Assembly: GCA_030600525.1 (NCBI GenBank)
Contig: JAUVLX010000044.1
Coordinates: 1 to 15,454 of the forward strand
Direction: 5' to 3'
DNA length: 15,454 nucleotides
From: Desulfobulbus sp.
GTDB taxonomy: Bacteria > Desulfobacterota > Desulfobulbia > Desulfobulbales > Desulfobulbaceae
The notes beneath the pieces were generated by a model, which saw nothing but the letters and a program-made list of their open reading frames with translations, was not told the origin of the DNA and did no database searches. Position 1 is the stretch's first letter. Every line of letters starts with the position of its first letter. Positions 7,987 through 14,744 of this stretch are shown in pieces. The position numbers were made by a program, and so were the translations under genes.

Positions 7987-8053
7987 AAAATGTTTTGTCT
8001 TGTATCAGCCAAGGATTCTTTTTGAAGATAAACGTTCAGGTGATGTGACGTGA
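7979..8053 (+). CDS. Short 24-codon ORF, probable displaced N-terminus of the radical SAM gene
   Basis: ATG 7979 overlaps the stop of the upstream glycosyltransferase by 8 bases (ATGAGTAA), a classic operon junction. It encodes 24 residues starting MSKKCFVLYQPRILF and ends at TGA 8051-8053. That TGA overlaps the GTG (8050) from which the long radical SAM frame can begin, giving GTGA. The peptide has a beta-strand-like start (CFVLYQPRI) such as one expects at the N-terminus of a folded protein. A one-base gain near 8050 would fuse it smoothly to the NCEILHTLYIKSNGE sequence of the next frame. The alternatives are a genuine coupled leader peptide or a sequencing deletion. No slippery heptamer for programmed -1 frameshifting is visible. 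Confidence 0.5.
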   Translation: MSKKCFVLYQPRILFEDKRSGDVT

Positions 8054-9354
8054 ATTGTGAAATACTGCATACGCTCTATATTAAGAGTAATGGAGAAGTA
8101 CTCTGCAACGATGATTATGGGGAGCGGGTGACCCTTGCCAATGTTTCCATTGATCTGCAGAATGCAACCATGCAGGATCTGTTCAGTAACCAGGCCTATC
8201 AGCATATCAGGGAGTCCCTTTCAGGGGGGCAAATTCCATGGGAGGGTGTTTGTGAACATTGTGCATTTATTCGCCATGACGAACCCTATGCTGATTTGCT
8301 GGCTCAGAAGCATATTACTAAATTGCAATTAGAACCTTCTCTTCTTTGTAACCTCAACTGCAGGTGTTGCAGTAATGATCTCCAGATCCAACAGAGAGAA
8401 AAACCACACCTGATGGACCCCGAGACCTACGGATCTGTATTGTCTTCTTTAAAAGACGGTGGGTTCAGGTTAGATAGCGTTGAGTATTGCGGACAGGGTG
8501 AACCGTTGATGCATCCGCAATTTGCAGAATTTGCTGTTGCCACCAAAAAATATTACCCCCATGCTTGGCAACGTGTGATTACTAACGGTAATTTTACGTA
8601 TCAGAAAACACTTGGTCAGGCGCCGGTTGACGAAATCATGGTCGCTTGCGACGGTCTGCACCAGGAAAGCTACAGCCAGTACCGGGTCAAAGGCAAGGTA
8701 GAGAAAGTGCTCCAGTTTATGAGCGATGCTGTTGCCGCACGGAAAAAGGGCCGTCCACAGGTTATCTGGAAGTATATCCTGTTTGAATTTAATGACAGTG
8801 AAAAGGAAATTCTCGCGGCACAAGATAAGGCTCAGGATATAGGGGTTGATACCTTAGTGTTTGTGGTGACCCATTCTGAGTATCATTCACAAAAATACAC
8901 CATGGAATCTATTGCCAGTCTGCCCATTGTGTCGCCAAAGGTGACGACCAATGCCCATCCCTCTTTTTTTGATGGTGTTCGCTACGGAAGCATTAAGAAA
9001 ACCTTGGCCCGTTCTGTGCTTGATAAGTTGTCGAAAAAATGTTTGGCAAGAATTGACGAAGTTGTCATCATGCCCGAAGACTTGCTGCAAATAAGAGGCT
9101 GGGCAGCCGCAACAGATGAAATCGAGCGGATTGTTGTCTCTATTGGGGATAAAGTATTGGGTGAGACTCTCCCCATGGACCTGCGGCCTGATGTTGAGGC
9201 CGTCTTTCCGCAATTTACCAGACAGCCCATGGGGTTTCGTTTTTCAACTAAAATTGAACAAGAAGCATTGAAGAAAAGTGTGCTTAGCATTGAACTCTAT
9301 AATCAACGTAATAAGCGGATGGGATGCTTTCGTTTTCCCTGTGTCTTCAACTGA
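8050..9354 (+). CDS. Radical SAM protein with N-terminal SPASM-like cysteines
   Basis: This is a 434-residue protein as read from GTG 8050 (AGGTGA at 8038-8043, 6-base spacing). The radical SAM cluster motif CNLNCRCC gives Cys100/Cys104/Cys107 (CxxxCxxC) for the [4Fe-4S]-AdoMet centre. GQGEPL (148-153) is the usual SAM-binding glycine motif. Before the barrel, residues about 11-72 (IKSNGEVLCNDDYGE...LANV...GVCEHC) look like a SPASM-type auxiliary-cluster segment with Cys19, Cys68 and Cys71, here N-terminal instead of C-terminal. After the barrel, about residues 330-432 (IRGWAAATDEIERIVVSIG...RPDVEAVFP...GFRF) resemble the beta-sandwich accessory domain seen in polysaccharide-locus proteins. 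The likely role is radical chemistry on a sugar or lipid-linked intermediate, which is inference. The reading frame upstream (7979-8053) suggests the true N-terminus is about 25 residues longer and split off by a frame change. Confidence 0.83.
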   Translation: MNCEILHTLYIKSNGEVLCNDDYGERVTLANVSIDLQNATMQDLFSNQAYQHIRESLSGGQIPWEGVCEHCAFIRHDEPYADLLAQKHITKLQLEPSLLCNLNCRCCSNDLQIQQREKPHLMDPETYGSVLSSLKDGGFRLDSVEYCGQGEPLMHPQFAEFAVATKKYYPHAWQRVITNGNFTYQKTLGQAPVDEIMVACDGLHQESYSQYRVKGKVEKVLQFMSDAVAARKKGRPQVIWKYILFEFNDSEKEILAAQDKAQDIGVDTLVFVVTHSEYHSQKYTMESIASLPIVSPKVTTNAHPSFFDGVRYGSIKKTLARSVLDKLSKKCLARIDEVVIMPEDLLQIRGWAAATDEIERIVVSIGDKVLGETLPMDLRPDVEAVFPQFTRQPMGFRFSTKIEQEALKKSVLSIELYNQRNKRMGCFRFPCVFN

Positions 9355-9403
9355 CACCAGCCACACATAGAGTTTATATAATTATATTATTGAGGTAGCG
9401 ATT

Positions 9404-10369
9404 GTGGATTTATCGATAGTCATCCCCATATACAATGAAGAAGAAAATATTCCGCTTTTGTATGGGGAAATTAAGGAAGCCTTATCTCATTTTGACCGGC
9501 AGTATGAGATAATATTTGTTGATGACGGTTCCAAAGACAGGAGCGTGGAACTACTTGAGGGGCTCCAGGAGCAGGACGAACAGGTTGTTGTTGTTGCCTT
9601 CCGAAAAAATTTCGGTCAAACAGCTGCAATGTCTGCTGGCTTTGATTATGCGCAAGGGGATATCTGTGTAACCATGGATGGCGACCTGCAAAATGATCCT
9701 CATGATATCCCCGCGCTTATTCAGAAAATGGAAGAGGGGTATGATGTGGTGACTGGGTGGAGGTTTGATCGTAAAGACCCTTATCTTTCCAGAAAATTAC
9801 CCTCCCAGATGGCTAACCGGTTGATATCCTGGATTACAGGGGTGAAACTCCATGATTATGGGTGTACGCTGAAGGCATTTCGAAAAGAGGTGGCGAGTAA
9901 TATCAGACTTTACGGCGAGATGCATCGTTTCATCCCTGCCATTGCCAGCGGTATGGGGATAAGCTTTACCGAAATCAAAGTGAATCATCGTGCTCGACAG
10001 TTTGGTACCTCAAAATACGGTATATCACGTACTCTCAGGGTCGTGCTCGATTTGATTACCGTGAAATTTTTATTGAGTTATGCCACAAGACCATTGCATG
10101 TGTTCGGCGGGGTAGGCTTTCTCTCCTCTTCTCTTGGGTTTATCATGGCACTTGTCATGACTTTCCAACGGCAATTCTTCGGTATACCGCTTGGTAGTCG
10201 TCCTTTGCTGTTGCTCTCCATTTTGCTTATTTTTATCGGTATCCAGTTTATTACTATCGGTTTGGTTGCAGAGTTGGTGGTACGTACTTACCATGAGTCC
10301 CAGAATAAGCCCATTTATCATGTGCGGAAAGTTCTTGGCCGCGATGAGGGGACGGCAACAACGGGGTAG
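9404..10369 (+). CDS. DPM1/GtrB-type polyprenyl-phosphate glycosyltransferase (GT2)
   Basis: This 321-residue membrane-attached GT2 has a GT-A domain (1-215) with SIVIPIYNEEENI (4-16), VDDGSKD (39-45), RKNFGQTAAMSAGFDYAQGD (67-86) and the metal site MDGDLQNDP (91-99). The family's HRFIP (174-178) and GTSKYG (201-206) motifs follow, then two C-terminal membrane segments (about 229-253 and 267-292). This matches enzymes such as GtrB and ArnC, which transfer a sugar from a nucleotide donor to polyprenyl phosphate on the cytosolic face for later use on the periplasmic side. The partner flippase or C-type glycosyltransferase is not in the window. The start is GTG 9404, with GAGGT at 9392-9396. The 49-base gap before it is AT-rich and contains TATAAT (9377-9382), but the nearest -35-like box (CTGACA 9351-9356) is 20 bases away, so an internal promoter is uncertain. 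Confidence 0.9.
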   Translation: MDLSIVIPIYNEEENIPLLYGEIKEALSHFDRQYEIIFVDDGSKDRSVELLEGLQEQDEQVVVVAFRKNFGQTAAMSAGFDYAQGDICVTMDGDLQNDPHDIPALIQKMEEGYDVVTGWRFDRKDPYLSRKLPSQMANRLISWITGVKLHDYGCTLKAFRKEVASNIRLYGEMHRFIPAIASGMGISFTEIKVNHRARQFGTSKYGISRTLRVVLDLITVKFLLSYATRPLHVFGGVGFLSSSLGFIMALVMTFQRQFFGIPLGSRPLLLLSILLIFIGIQFITIGLVAELVVRTYHESQNKPIYHVRKVLGRDEGTATTG

Positions 10370-10440
10370 TTTTTGTTATCCCCTAATGTTGACAGATTAT
10401 AAGTAAAGGGGAAAGCTGAACAATTGATTGTTAGGTTTGC

Positions 10441-11265
10441 ATGGCATCTGTAGCAGTAGTCATTGTCACTCATAATTCTGAGCAGGTCATTGAAAAATGT
10501 ATCAATGCTCTGAAACAGCAACCGACTGACGATATTGAAATAACTCTTGTTGATTCAGGCTCTCACGATTCTGCCTATCTTAATACGTTCGAGCAGCTAC
10601 CTTACGTCAAAGTAATAAGGAAAGGGAATGTCGGATTTTCTCAGGCCAATAATTTTGGGTATAACTCCTGTTCTGTCAAAGCGCAGTATATACTTTTTTT
10701 GAACCCTGATGCCTTTGTTAACAACCTGACCCTCTCCCTGGCAAAGCAGCTGATGGAAGAACATTCTGATGTCGGTTGCTTTGGGGGAAGGCTTTTGGGC
10801 TATGACATTGAAACGGAAATGCCCACTGGAAGGCTTGATTCAACCGGTGTTTTTAGAAAATGGTACGGTCGTTGGTTTGACAGAGGGCAGGGCGAGGTAG
10901 ATATCGGCCAGTTCGCGCAGATTGAGGAAACGTCTGCTGCCTGTGGGGCATTTATGTTTTGTCGTCGGCAAGCCTTGCAAGAGATTCTCCTGCCGGGTGG
11001 GGCTGTTTTTGATCCTGATTTTTTTTTATATAAAGAGGATATCGAGCTCAGCCTGCGGCTACGAGAGAAAGGGTGGAAAATATTTTATTCTCCCGAGTTA
11101 ACAACATACCACTGCCGGGGCTGGCAAAAGCAACGATCGCAGATGGACATTTCCCTCCGTCAAAATGCAGCCAGAAATGAAGTGCTGCTCTATCGCAAAC
11201 ATCCTTCAATTTATTTTCTGTGGGCACTGCTGAAATATCTATGTGTGAAAGGGTTCCGAGTTTGA
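10441..11265 (+). CDS. GT2 glycosyltransferase, WbbL-like
   Basis: This is a 274-residue cytosolic family 2 glycosyltransferase. GT-A landmarks are VAVVIVTHNSEQVI (4-17), LVDSGSHD (36-43), GNVGFSQANNFGYN (62-75), the metal-binding equivalent FLNPDA (86-91), a loop with CGAFMFCRR (168-176), and FFLYKEDIELSLRLREKGW (194-212) with Glu199/Asp200 as the likely acceptor-side acids. This order matches WbbL-type rhamnosyl or related hexosyl transferases of O-antigen loci. The ATG at 10441 has a short AGG (10433-10435) 5 bases upstream. The gap before it (10370-10440) holds two small palindromes, TCCCCT/AGGGGA (10379-10384, 10407-10412) and AACAAT-TG-ATTGTT (10419-10432), without a terminator T tract. 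The 3' end overlaps the next gene. The donor sugar cannot be decided from sequence. Confidence 0.86.
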   Translation: MASVAVVIVTHNSEQVIEKCINALKQQPTDDIEITLVDSGSHDSAYLNTFEQLPYVKVIRKGNVGFSQANNFGYNSCSVKAQYILFLNPDAFVNNLTLSLAKQLMEEHSDVGCFGGRLLGYDIETEMPTGRLDSTGVFRKWYGRWFDRGQGEVDIGQFAQIEETSAACGAFMFCRRQALQEILLPGGAVFDPDFFLYKEDIELSLRLREKGWKIFYSPELTTYHCRGWQKQRSQMDISLRQNAARNEVLLYRKHPSIYFLWALLKYLCVKGFRV

Positions 11266-12221
11266 GTACAGAGAGTTCTCGGCATAAGGCCGCTGAAATA
11301 CAAACACGTCATACCATTTCGGTCATTATCCCCACTTACCAGGGGGAACAGTGGTTGCAGGCTCTGTTGCAGATGTTGGCACAACAGACGATTGTGCCTG
11401 ACGAATTACTTATTATTGATTCCAATTCAAGTGATAAAACAAGAGCGATAGCAAAAGAATATCAGGCCACTGTTGTAAAAATCCCGACAAGTAGTTTTGA
11501 TCATGGCGGCACCAGAACCATGGCTGCCCGTATGGCCAACGGAGACCTCCTTGTCTATATGACCCAGGATGCCATACCCGAAGATATACATGCCCTGGAA
11601 AGACTGGTTACCCCACTGCTTGAGAAGAGTTCTCTTGCCGCGACCTTTGGACGGCAATTGCCCAATAAGGATGCCTCTCCGCTAAGTGAACACCTCCGGC
11701 TTTTTAATTATCCAGCCAAAGGGCATGTGCGTTGTTGGCAGGATCGACAAAAATACGGGTTTAAAACCATCTTTATCTCTAATTCTTTTGCCGCCTATCG
11801 GAAATCATGTTTGGTAGAGGTTAATTATTTTCCAGAAAATATAATTTTTGGGGAAGATACCTGTACTCTGGCAAAACTCCTGCAATGTGGGTATGGTGTA
11901 GAGTATGTAAGCGATTCCAGAGTATACCACTCCCATAATTACACGTTTGTTCAGGATGGAAAACGCTATTTTGATATTGGCGTACTTCATACCTTGGAGC
12001 AAGCGTTGTTTGCCCAGTGCGGTACTCCAACTGGTGCTGGTAAACGTTTTGTTCTCTCTGAGATTTCCTTTCTTTTCAAGCGAAAAAAATATATACTCAT
12101 TTTCCAAAGTCTACTGCGTAACATCTTGAAATATATCGCTTATGGGCTTGGACGAAGATATTCAGTTTTACCGCGATCCTTGGCGCGTACCTTAAGTATG
12201 CACCATCGCTGGTGGAAATAA
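11241..12221 (+). CDS. GT2 glycosyltransferase, rhamnosyltransferase-type (FDHG/TQDA subgroup)
   Basis: This is a GT2 of about 326 residues, counted from ATG 11241. Motifs are ISVIIPTYQGEQWL (26-39), IDSNSSDKT (59-67), FDHGGTRT (86-93), TQDA (108-111, the DxD position), FGRQLP, a RLFNYP segment (153-158), SNSFAAYRKS, FGEDT (203-207) and HSHNY (230-234). This series is characteristic of a subgroup commonly annotated as rhamnosyltransferases in O-antigen clusters. The start is ambiguous. GTG 11220 and ATG 11241 have no Shine-Dalgarno. TTG 11262 has AAAGGG at 11247-11252 and overlaps the upstream stop (TTGA), leaving 18 residues before the first beta strand. All of these would overlap the previous gene by 4-46 bases, showing translational coupling. 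The C-terminal region (about 265-326) is basic and probably associates with the inner membrane. Confidence 0.85.
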   Translation: MCERVPSLSTESSRHKAAEIQTRHTISVIIPTYQGEQWLQALLQMLAQQTIVPDELLIIDSNSSDKTRAIAKEYQATVVKIPTSSFDHGGTRTMAARMANGDLLVYMTQDAIPEDIHALERLVTPLLEKSSLAATFGRQLPNKDASPLSEHLRLFNYPAKGHVRCWQDRQKYGFKTIFISNSFAAYRKSCLVEVNYFPENIIFGEDTCTLAKLLQCGYGVEYVSDSRVYHSHNYTFVQDGKRYFDIGVLHTLEQALFAQCGTPTGAGKRFVLSEISFLFKRKKYILIFQSLLRNILKYIAYGLGRRYSVLPRSLARTLSMHHRWWK

Positions 12222-12238
12222 CCCTCTGCTGCTTATAC

Positions 12239-13669
12239 ATGTCACCTATTCTTTCCTGGAACCTGCGGGAACGCACTTCTGTTATTTATCGATTCCTGCA
12301 CATCTTTGATTGTGTTCTGGTTTGTTTTTTTCTCTGGTTTTATGTGTGGCTGTACAATGTGCCTTGGTCACCATATTATACCCGCCTGGAGATACTGCTT
12401 TTTTTTAGTTCATTTTTCAGCTTTTATTATTTTCAACTCTATCGTTCATGGCGAGGATGGAAATATTACCGCGAATTTCTCGTGATTTTACAAGCATGGG
12501 GCGCGGTTATTGGTTTTCTCCTGTTTTATTTTTTCATGTTTAAAATCTCGATTGCTTACTCGAGAACCGTCTTTATCCTGCTGAGCCTCACCACCCCGAT
12601 CCTGATTTTCCTGAGCCATTTTTTGGTCAGAAAGCTGCTTCGCTTTTACCGGACACAAGGAAAGAATATTCGACATGCCGTGATCGTCGGGGCCGGGGAT
12701 TTGGGGATACGGATGGCAGAAGATCTGGAAAATATTCCCTGGGCAGGAATTGAAATTATGGGCTTTTTTGATGATAAATTGGATAAGCAGGAAGTCCTTG
12801 CTCCTCTGAGAAAGCCGCTTTTAGGCAGGATCAGTGATGTCCAGACCTTTTTGGTCGAACATGATGTGGATTATGTCTATATAGCTCTACCCATGAGAGC
12901 GGAAAAAAAGATATTTGATATTTTACAAAATTGTCGTGACCTGGGGGCTCAGATTCTGCTGGTTCCGGACCTCTATATCTTTGGCCTCCATCATGCTGAG
13001 ATACAATCTTTGGGTGAGATGATTGTCCTTAATTTTAACCCTGAAAGGCAGTGGAAGAGAACGTTTGATGTTATTTTCTCATTCCTTGCTTTGGTTATTG
13101 GCAGTCCGTTGTTTTTTTTATTGGCTATTGCGATCAAATTGGACAGTCAGGGGCCTGTTTTTTATCGACACAGAAGGATAATGGCTACTGGGCGCAATTT
13201 TGCCTGTTTAAAGTTCAGAACCATGGCGTCCGATGCAGAACAACAGTTGGAACGTCTTTTAGCCGAAGATAGCGATTTGCAAACCGAATGGGAACAGCAT
13301 TACAAGCTGAGGTATGATCCTCGAATCACCCGAATCGGAAGGTTCTTACGGCGTACAAGTCTGGATGAATTACCCCAGTTTTTTAACGTGTTGAAAGGGG
13401 AAATGAGTGTGGTCGGCGCACGTCCGATAGTCGGCAAAGAACTGCAGGCGTATTATAAGGGTAATGGTGAACAGAGTGCTGGCAGGTACTGTTCCATGAA
13501 ACCTGGCATTACCGGCCCTTGGCAGGTTATGAAGCGTAGTGATATGGAGAATTACCAGGAACGGGTGGAACTCGATGATTGGTATGTGTTGAACTATTCG
13601 CTGCGAACTGATTTGGTTATTATTGCCAAAACGATCCAATGCATGTTCAGCGGCAAGGGCGCGTATTGA
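12239..13669 (+). CDS. wbaP: WbaP/WcaJ-type undecaprenyl-phosphate sugar-1-phosphate transferase
   Basis: This is the initiating enzyme of polysaccharide repeat-unit synthesis. It would transfer hexose-1-phosphate from a UDP-sugar to undecaprenyl phosphate at the inner membrane. The 476 residues from ATG 12239 (GTG 12212 is a 9-residue longer alternative overlapping the previous gene; neither has a clear SD) match the length of WbaP. Four hydrophobic segments (about 16-135) precede a CoA-binding-like Rossmann domain with VIVGAGDLGIRM (149-160). The catalytic transferase half begins KRTFDV (273-278), continues with a membrane segment, KFRTM (325-329), RRTSLDELPQ (371-380, catalytic Asp376-Glu377 pair), SVVGARP (390-396) and GITGPWQV (423-430). 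It is the last gene of the block. Whether the sugar is glucose or galactose cannot be decided from sequence. Confidence 0.93.
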   Translation: MSPILSWNLRERTSVIYRFLHIFDCVLVCFFLWFYVWLYNVPWSPYYTRLEILLFFSSFFSFYYFQLYRSWRGWKYYREFLVILQAWGAVIGFLLFYFFMFKISIAYSRTVFILLSLTTPILIFLSHFLVRKLLRFYRTQGKNIRHAVIVGAGDLGIRMAEDLENIPWAGIEIMGFFDDKLDKQEVLAPLRKPLLGRISDVQTFLVEHDVDYVYIALPMRAEKKIFDILQNCRDLGAQILLVPDLYIFGLHHAEIQSLGEMIVLNFNPERQWKRTFDVIFSFLALVIGSPLFFLLAIAIKLDSQGPVFYRHRRIMATGRNFACLKFRTMASDAEQQLERLLAEDSDLQTEWEQHYKLRYDPRITRIGRFLRRTSLDELPQFFNVLKGEMSVVGARPIVGKELQAYYKGNGEQSAGRYCSMKPGITGPWQVMKRSDMENYQERVELDDWYVLNYSLRTDLVIIAKTIQCMFSGKGAY

Positions 13670-13692
13670 TATACTGCTGGTAAGACAAGGAG

Positions 13693-13802
13693 GTAACTGC
13701 TCACAGGGCACCAGGTCTTTCCGCGACCAGCCTGGTTTACGTATGACCAATACGCTGCACCAGTCTGCTTGCGAAAATCCCCGGCACCCTGCAAGCAGTT
13801 AC
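13693..13802. repeat. Long-range imperfect inverted repeat, candidate structured RNA
   Basis: GTAACTGCT (13693-13701) pairs with AGCAGTTAC (13794-13802). After a 2x2 internal loop (CA/CA), CAGGG (13704-13708) pairs with CCCTG (13787-13791), giving 14 base pairs closing about 78 bases. Inside, ACCAGG (13710-13715) can pair with CCTGGT (13731-13736). CTGCTTGC (13765-13772) could alternatively pair with GCAAGCAG (13791-13798), giving a competing fold. It does not match a riboswitch class I can name. Confidence 0.35.
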
Positions 13803-13892
13803 ACAAGGAGTACTTATAAATCCTATCCCTGTAAAGAACGGGTAATATTGTCTTCCATCATAAAATGGTTACTCTAAGAAATGAATATTAGG

Positions 13893-13913
13893 TATAATCA
13901 TCCTTTTGGATGA
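13893..13913 (+). promoter_or_regulatory. Probable -10 box with overlapping dyad upstream of the Bax-inhibitor-1 gene
   Basis: A consensus TATAAT lies at 13893-13898, 77 bases before the ATG. A perfect 6-bp dyad TCATCC/GGATGA with a TTTT loop (13898-13913) begins on its last base and would cover the expected start site. The -35 region (about 13869-13874, TTACTC) is poor, so the promoter would need an activator or a different -35. TTGACG at 13920-13925 has no partner -10 at 16-18 bases. Confidence 0.4.
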
Positions 13914-13975
13914 CAAAGGTTGACGTTGAAAACTAAATAAACTGTGTACATCGAGTAGCAAAGGAGTCGGAATAC

Positions 13976-14686
13976 ATGCAAACACAAGCGACAAATACAA
14001 TGACCCTGGCCAAGGCCAGGCATGAAGCCTCAACAATTTTTCTTGCCAAGGTATTTAACTGGATGGCGATAGGTCTGGCTGTAACTGGGGTTCTGGCCTA
14101 CTTTACCGCACAGACAGGTCTTGCTTTGACCATTGCCAGTAGCCCGCTTTTTATTGTGCTTATCCTGGCAGAACTGGGAATGGTTTTTTACCTCTCAGCC
14201 AGAATTGAAAAGATTCAATCCGGAATAGCTACAGCACTTTTTATCGGTTATTCAGCGCTAAACGGGCTGACCCTTTCAACGATTTTTCTGGCCTATACCC
14301 GGACTTCCATTGGCAGTACTTTCCTTATTACTGCTGGTATGTTTGGTGCCATGGCTGTTTATGGCATGGTTACCAAGCGGGACCTTTCCGGTATGGGTTC
14401 TTTTATGTTTATGGGGTTGATTGGTATTATATTGGCTTCAGTCGTCAATATGTTCTTACAGAGTTCCAGCCTTTACTGGGCTATTTCCGTAATCGGTGTG
14501 CTTGTGTTTGTCGGACTGACTGCCTATGATGTGCAGAAGATTAAGACTATGGGCGAGCAGGGGATTATGGAACAAGGGGAATCTGCTATACAAAAAGGTG
14601 CCATTATCGGCGCCCTTGCTCTCTATCTTGATTTTATTAACTTGTTCCTTATGCTGCTTCGTTTTTTTGGAGGGAGCCGCGATTAA
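13976..14686 (+). CDS. Bax inhibitor-1 / YccA family membrane protein, YbhL-like
   Basis: This 236-residue integral inner-membrane protein with about seven membrane segments is close in length and motifs to E. coli YbhL (about 234 residues). Visible family features are FLAKVFNWMAIGLAVTGV (22-39), SALNGLTLSTIFLAYT (93-108), TAGMFGAMAVYG (119-130), TKRDLSGMGSFMFMGLIG (133-150), VGLTAYDVQKIK (179-190) with conserved Asp185, and the C-terminal ALYLDFINLFLMLLRFFG (215-232) with Asp219. Proteins of this family are pH-sensitive calcium leak channels or membrane stress proteins; the role in this organism is unknown. ATG 13976 has AAGGAG at 13961-13966, 9 bases upstream. It has its own candidate promoter and a strong terminator behind it, so it appears to be a single-gene unit unrelated to the polysaccharide block. 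Confidence 0.93.
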   Translation: MQTQATNTMTLAKARHEASTIFLAKVFNWMAIGLAVTGVLAYFTAQTGLALTIASSPLFIVLILAELGMVFYLSARIEKIQSGIATALFIGYSALNGLTLSTIFLAYTRTSIGSTFLITAGMFGAMAVYGMVTKRDLSGMGSFMFMGLIGIILASVVNMFLQSSSLYWAISVIGVLVFVGLTAYDVQKIKTMGEQGIMEQGESAIQKGAIIGALALYLDFINLFLMLLRFFGGSRD

Positions 14687-14707
14687 TTTTATAAACATGC
14701 TCAAATG

Positions 14708-14744
14708 AAAAAGGCAGGTCTGGTAATACAGGCCTGCCTTTTTT
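14708..14744. terminator. Bidirectional intrinsic terminator between convergent genes
   Basis: Fifteen base pairs, one of them G-U, join 14708-14722 (AAAAAGGCAGGTCTG) to 14729-14743 around a 6-base loop (GTAATA). T residues at 14739-14744 serve the plus strand. The A run at 14708-14712 gives a U tract on the minus strand. The stem begins 22 bases after the YbhL-like stop and its right arm touches the stop codon of the convergent minus-strand gene (14743-14745). Confidence 0.93.

Larger units (their letters stand above)
13670..13975. other. 306-base intergenic region with inverted repeats and promoter-like box
   Basis: No credible protein gene was found here. A perfect Shine-Dalgarno-like AAGGAGGT (13687-13694) and a second AAGGAG (13805-13810) have no start codon at a useful distance. 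A 44-codon frame from ATG 13743 has no SD and an Arg/Ser-rich, unprotein-like composition. The region holds the long imperfect inverted repeat described separately (13693-13802), a TATAAT box at 13893-13898, and a hairpin TCATCC-TTTT-GGATGA (13898-13913). There is no recognisable terminator after the WbaP-type gene. Confidence 0.7.

Noticed and set aside
9351..9382. CTGACA plus TATAAT as a promoter for the DPM1-type gene
   Set aside because: The spacer is 20 bases, too long for a good sigma-70 promoter; kept only as a remark in the gene entry.
10389..10417. A perfect TTGACA (10389-10394) as an internal promoter -35 box
   Set aside because: No acceptable -10 box lies 16-18 bases downstream (the sequence there is GAAAGC/AAAGCT), and it falls in the loop of a small inverted repeat.
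13700..13760. Resemblance to a GEMM (c-di-GMP) riboswitch because of CACAGGGCA
   Set aside because: The rest of the conserved GEMM core (the GACGCAAAGCC-type segment and the tetraloop/receptor arrangement) is absent, and no expression platform precedes the next gene.
13765..13798. CTGCTTGC/GCAAGCAG hairpin as a terminator for the WbaP-type gene
   Set aside because: The loop is 18 bases and no T tract follows.
13743..13877. A 44-codon frame from ATG 13743
   Set aside because: It has no ribosome binding site and an Arg/Ser/Pro-rich composition, and it overlaps the inverted-repeat region; no evidence of coding.
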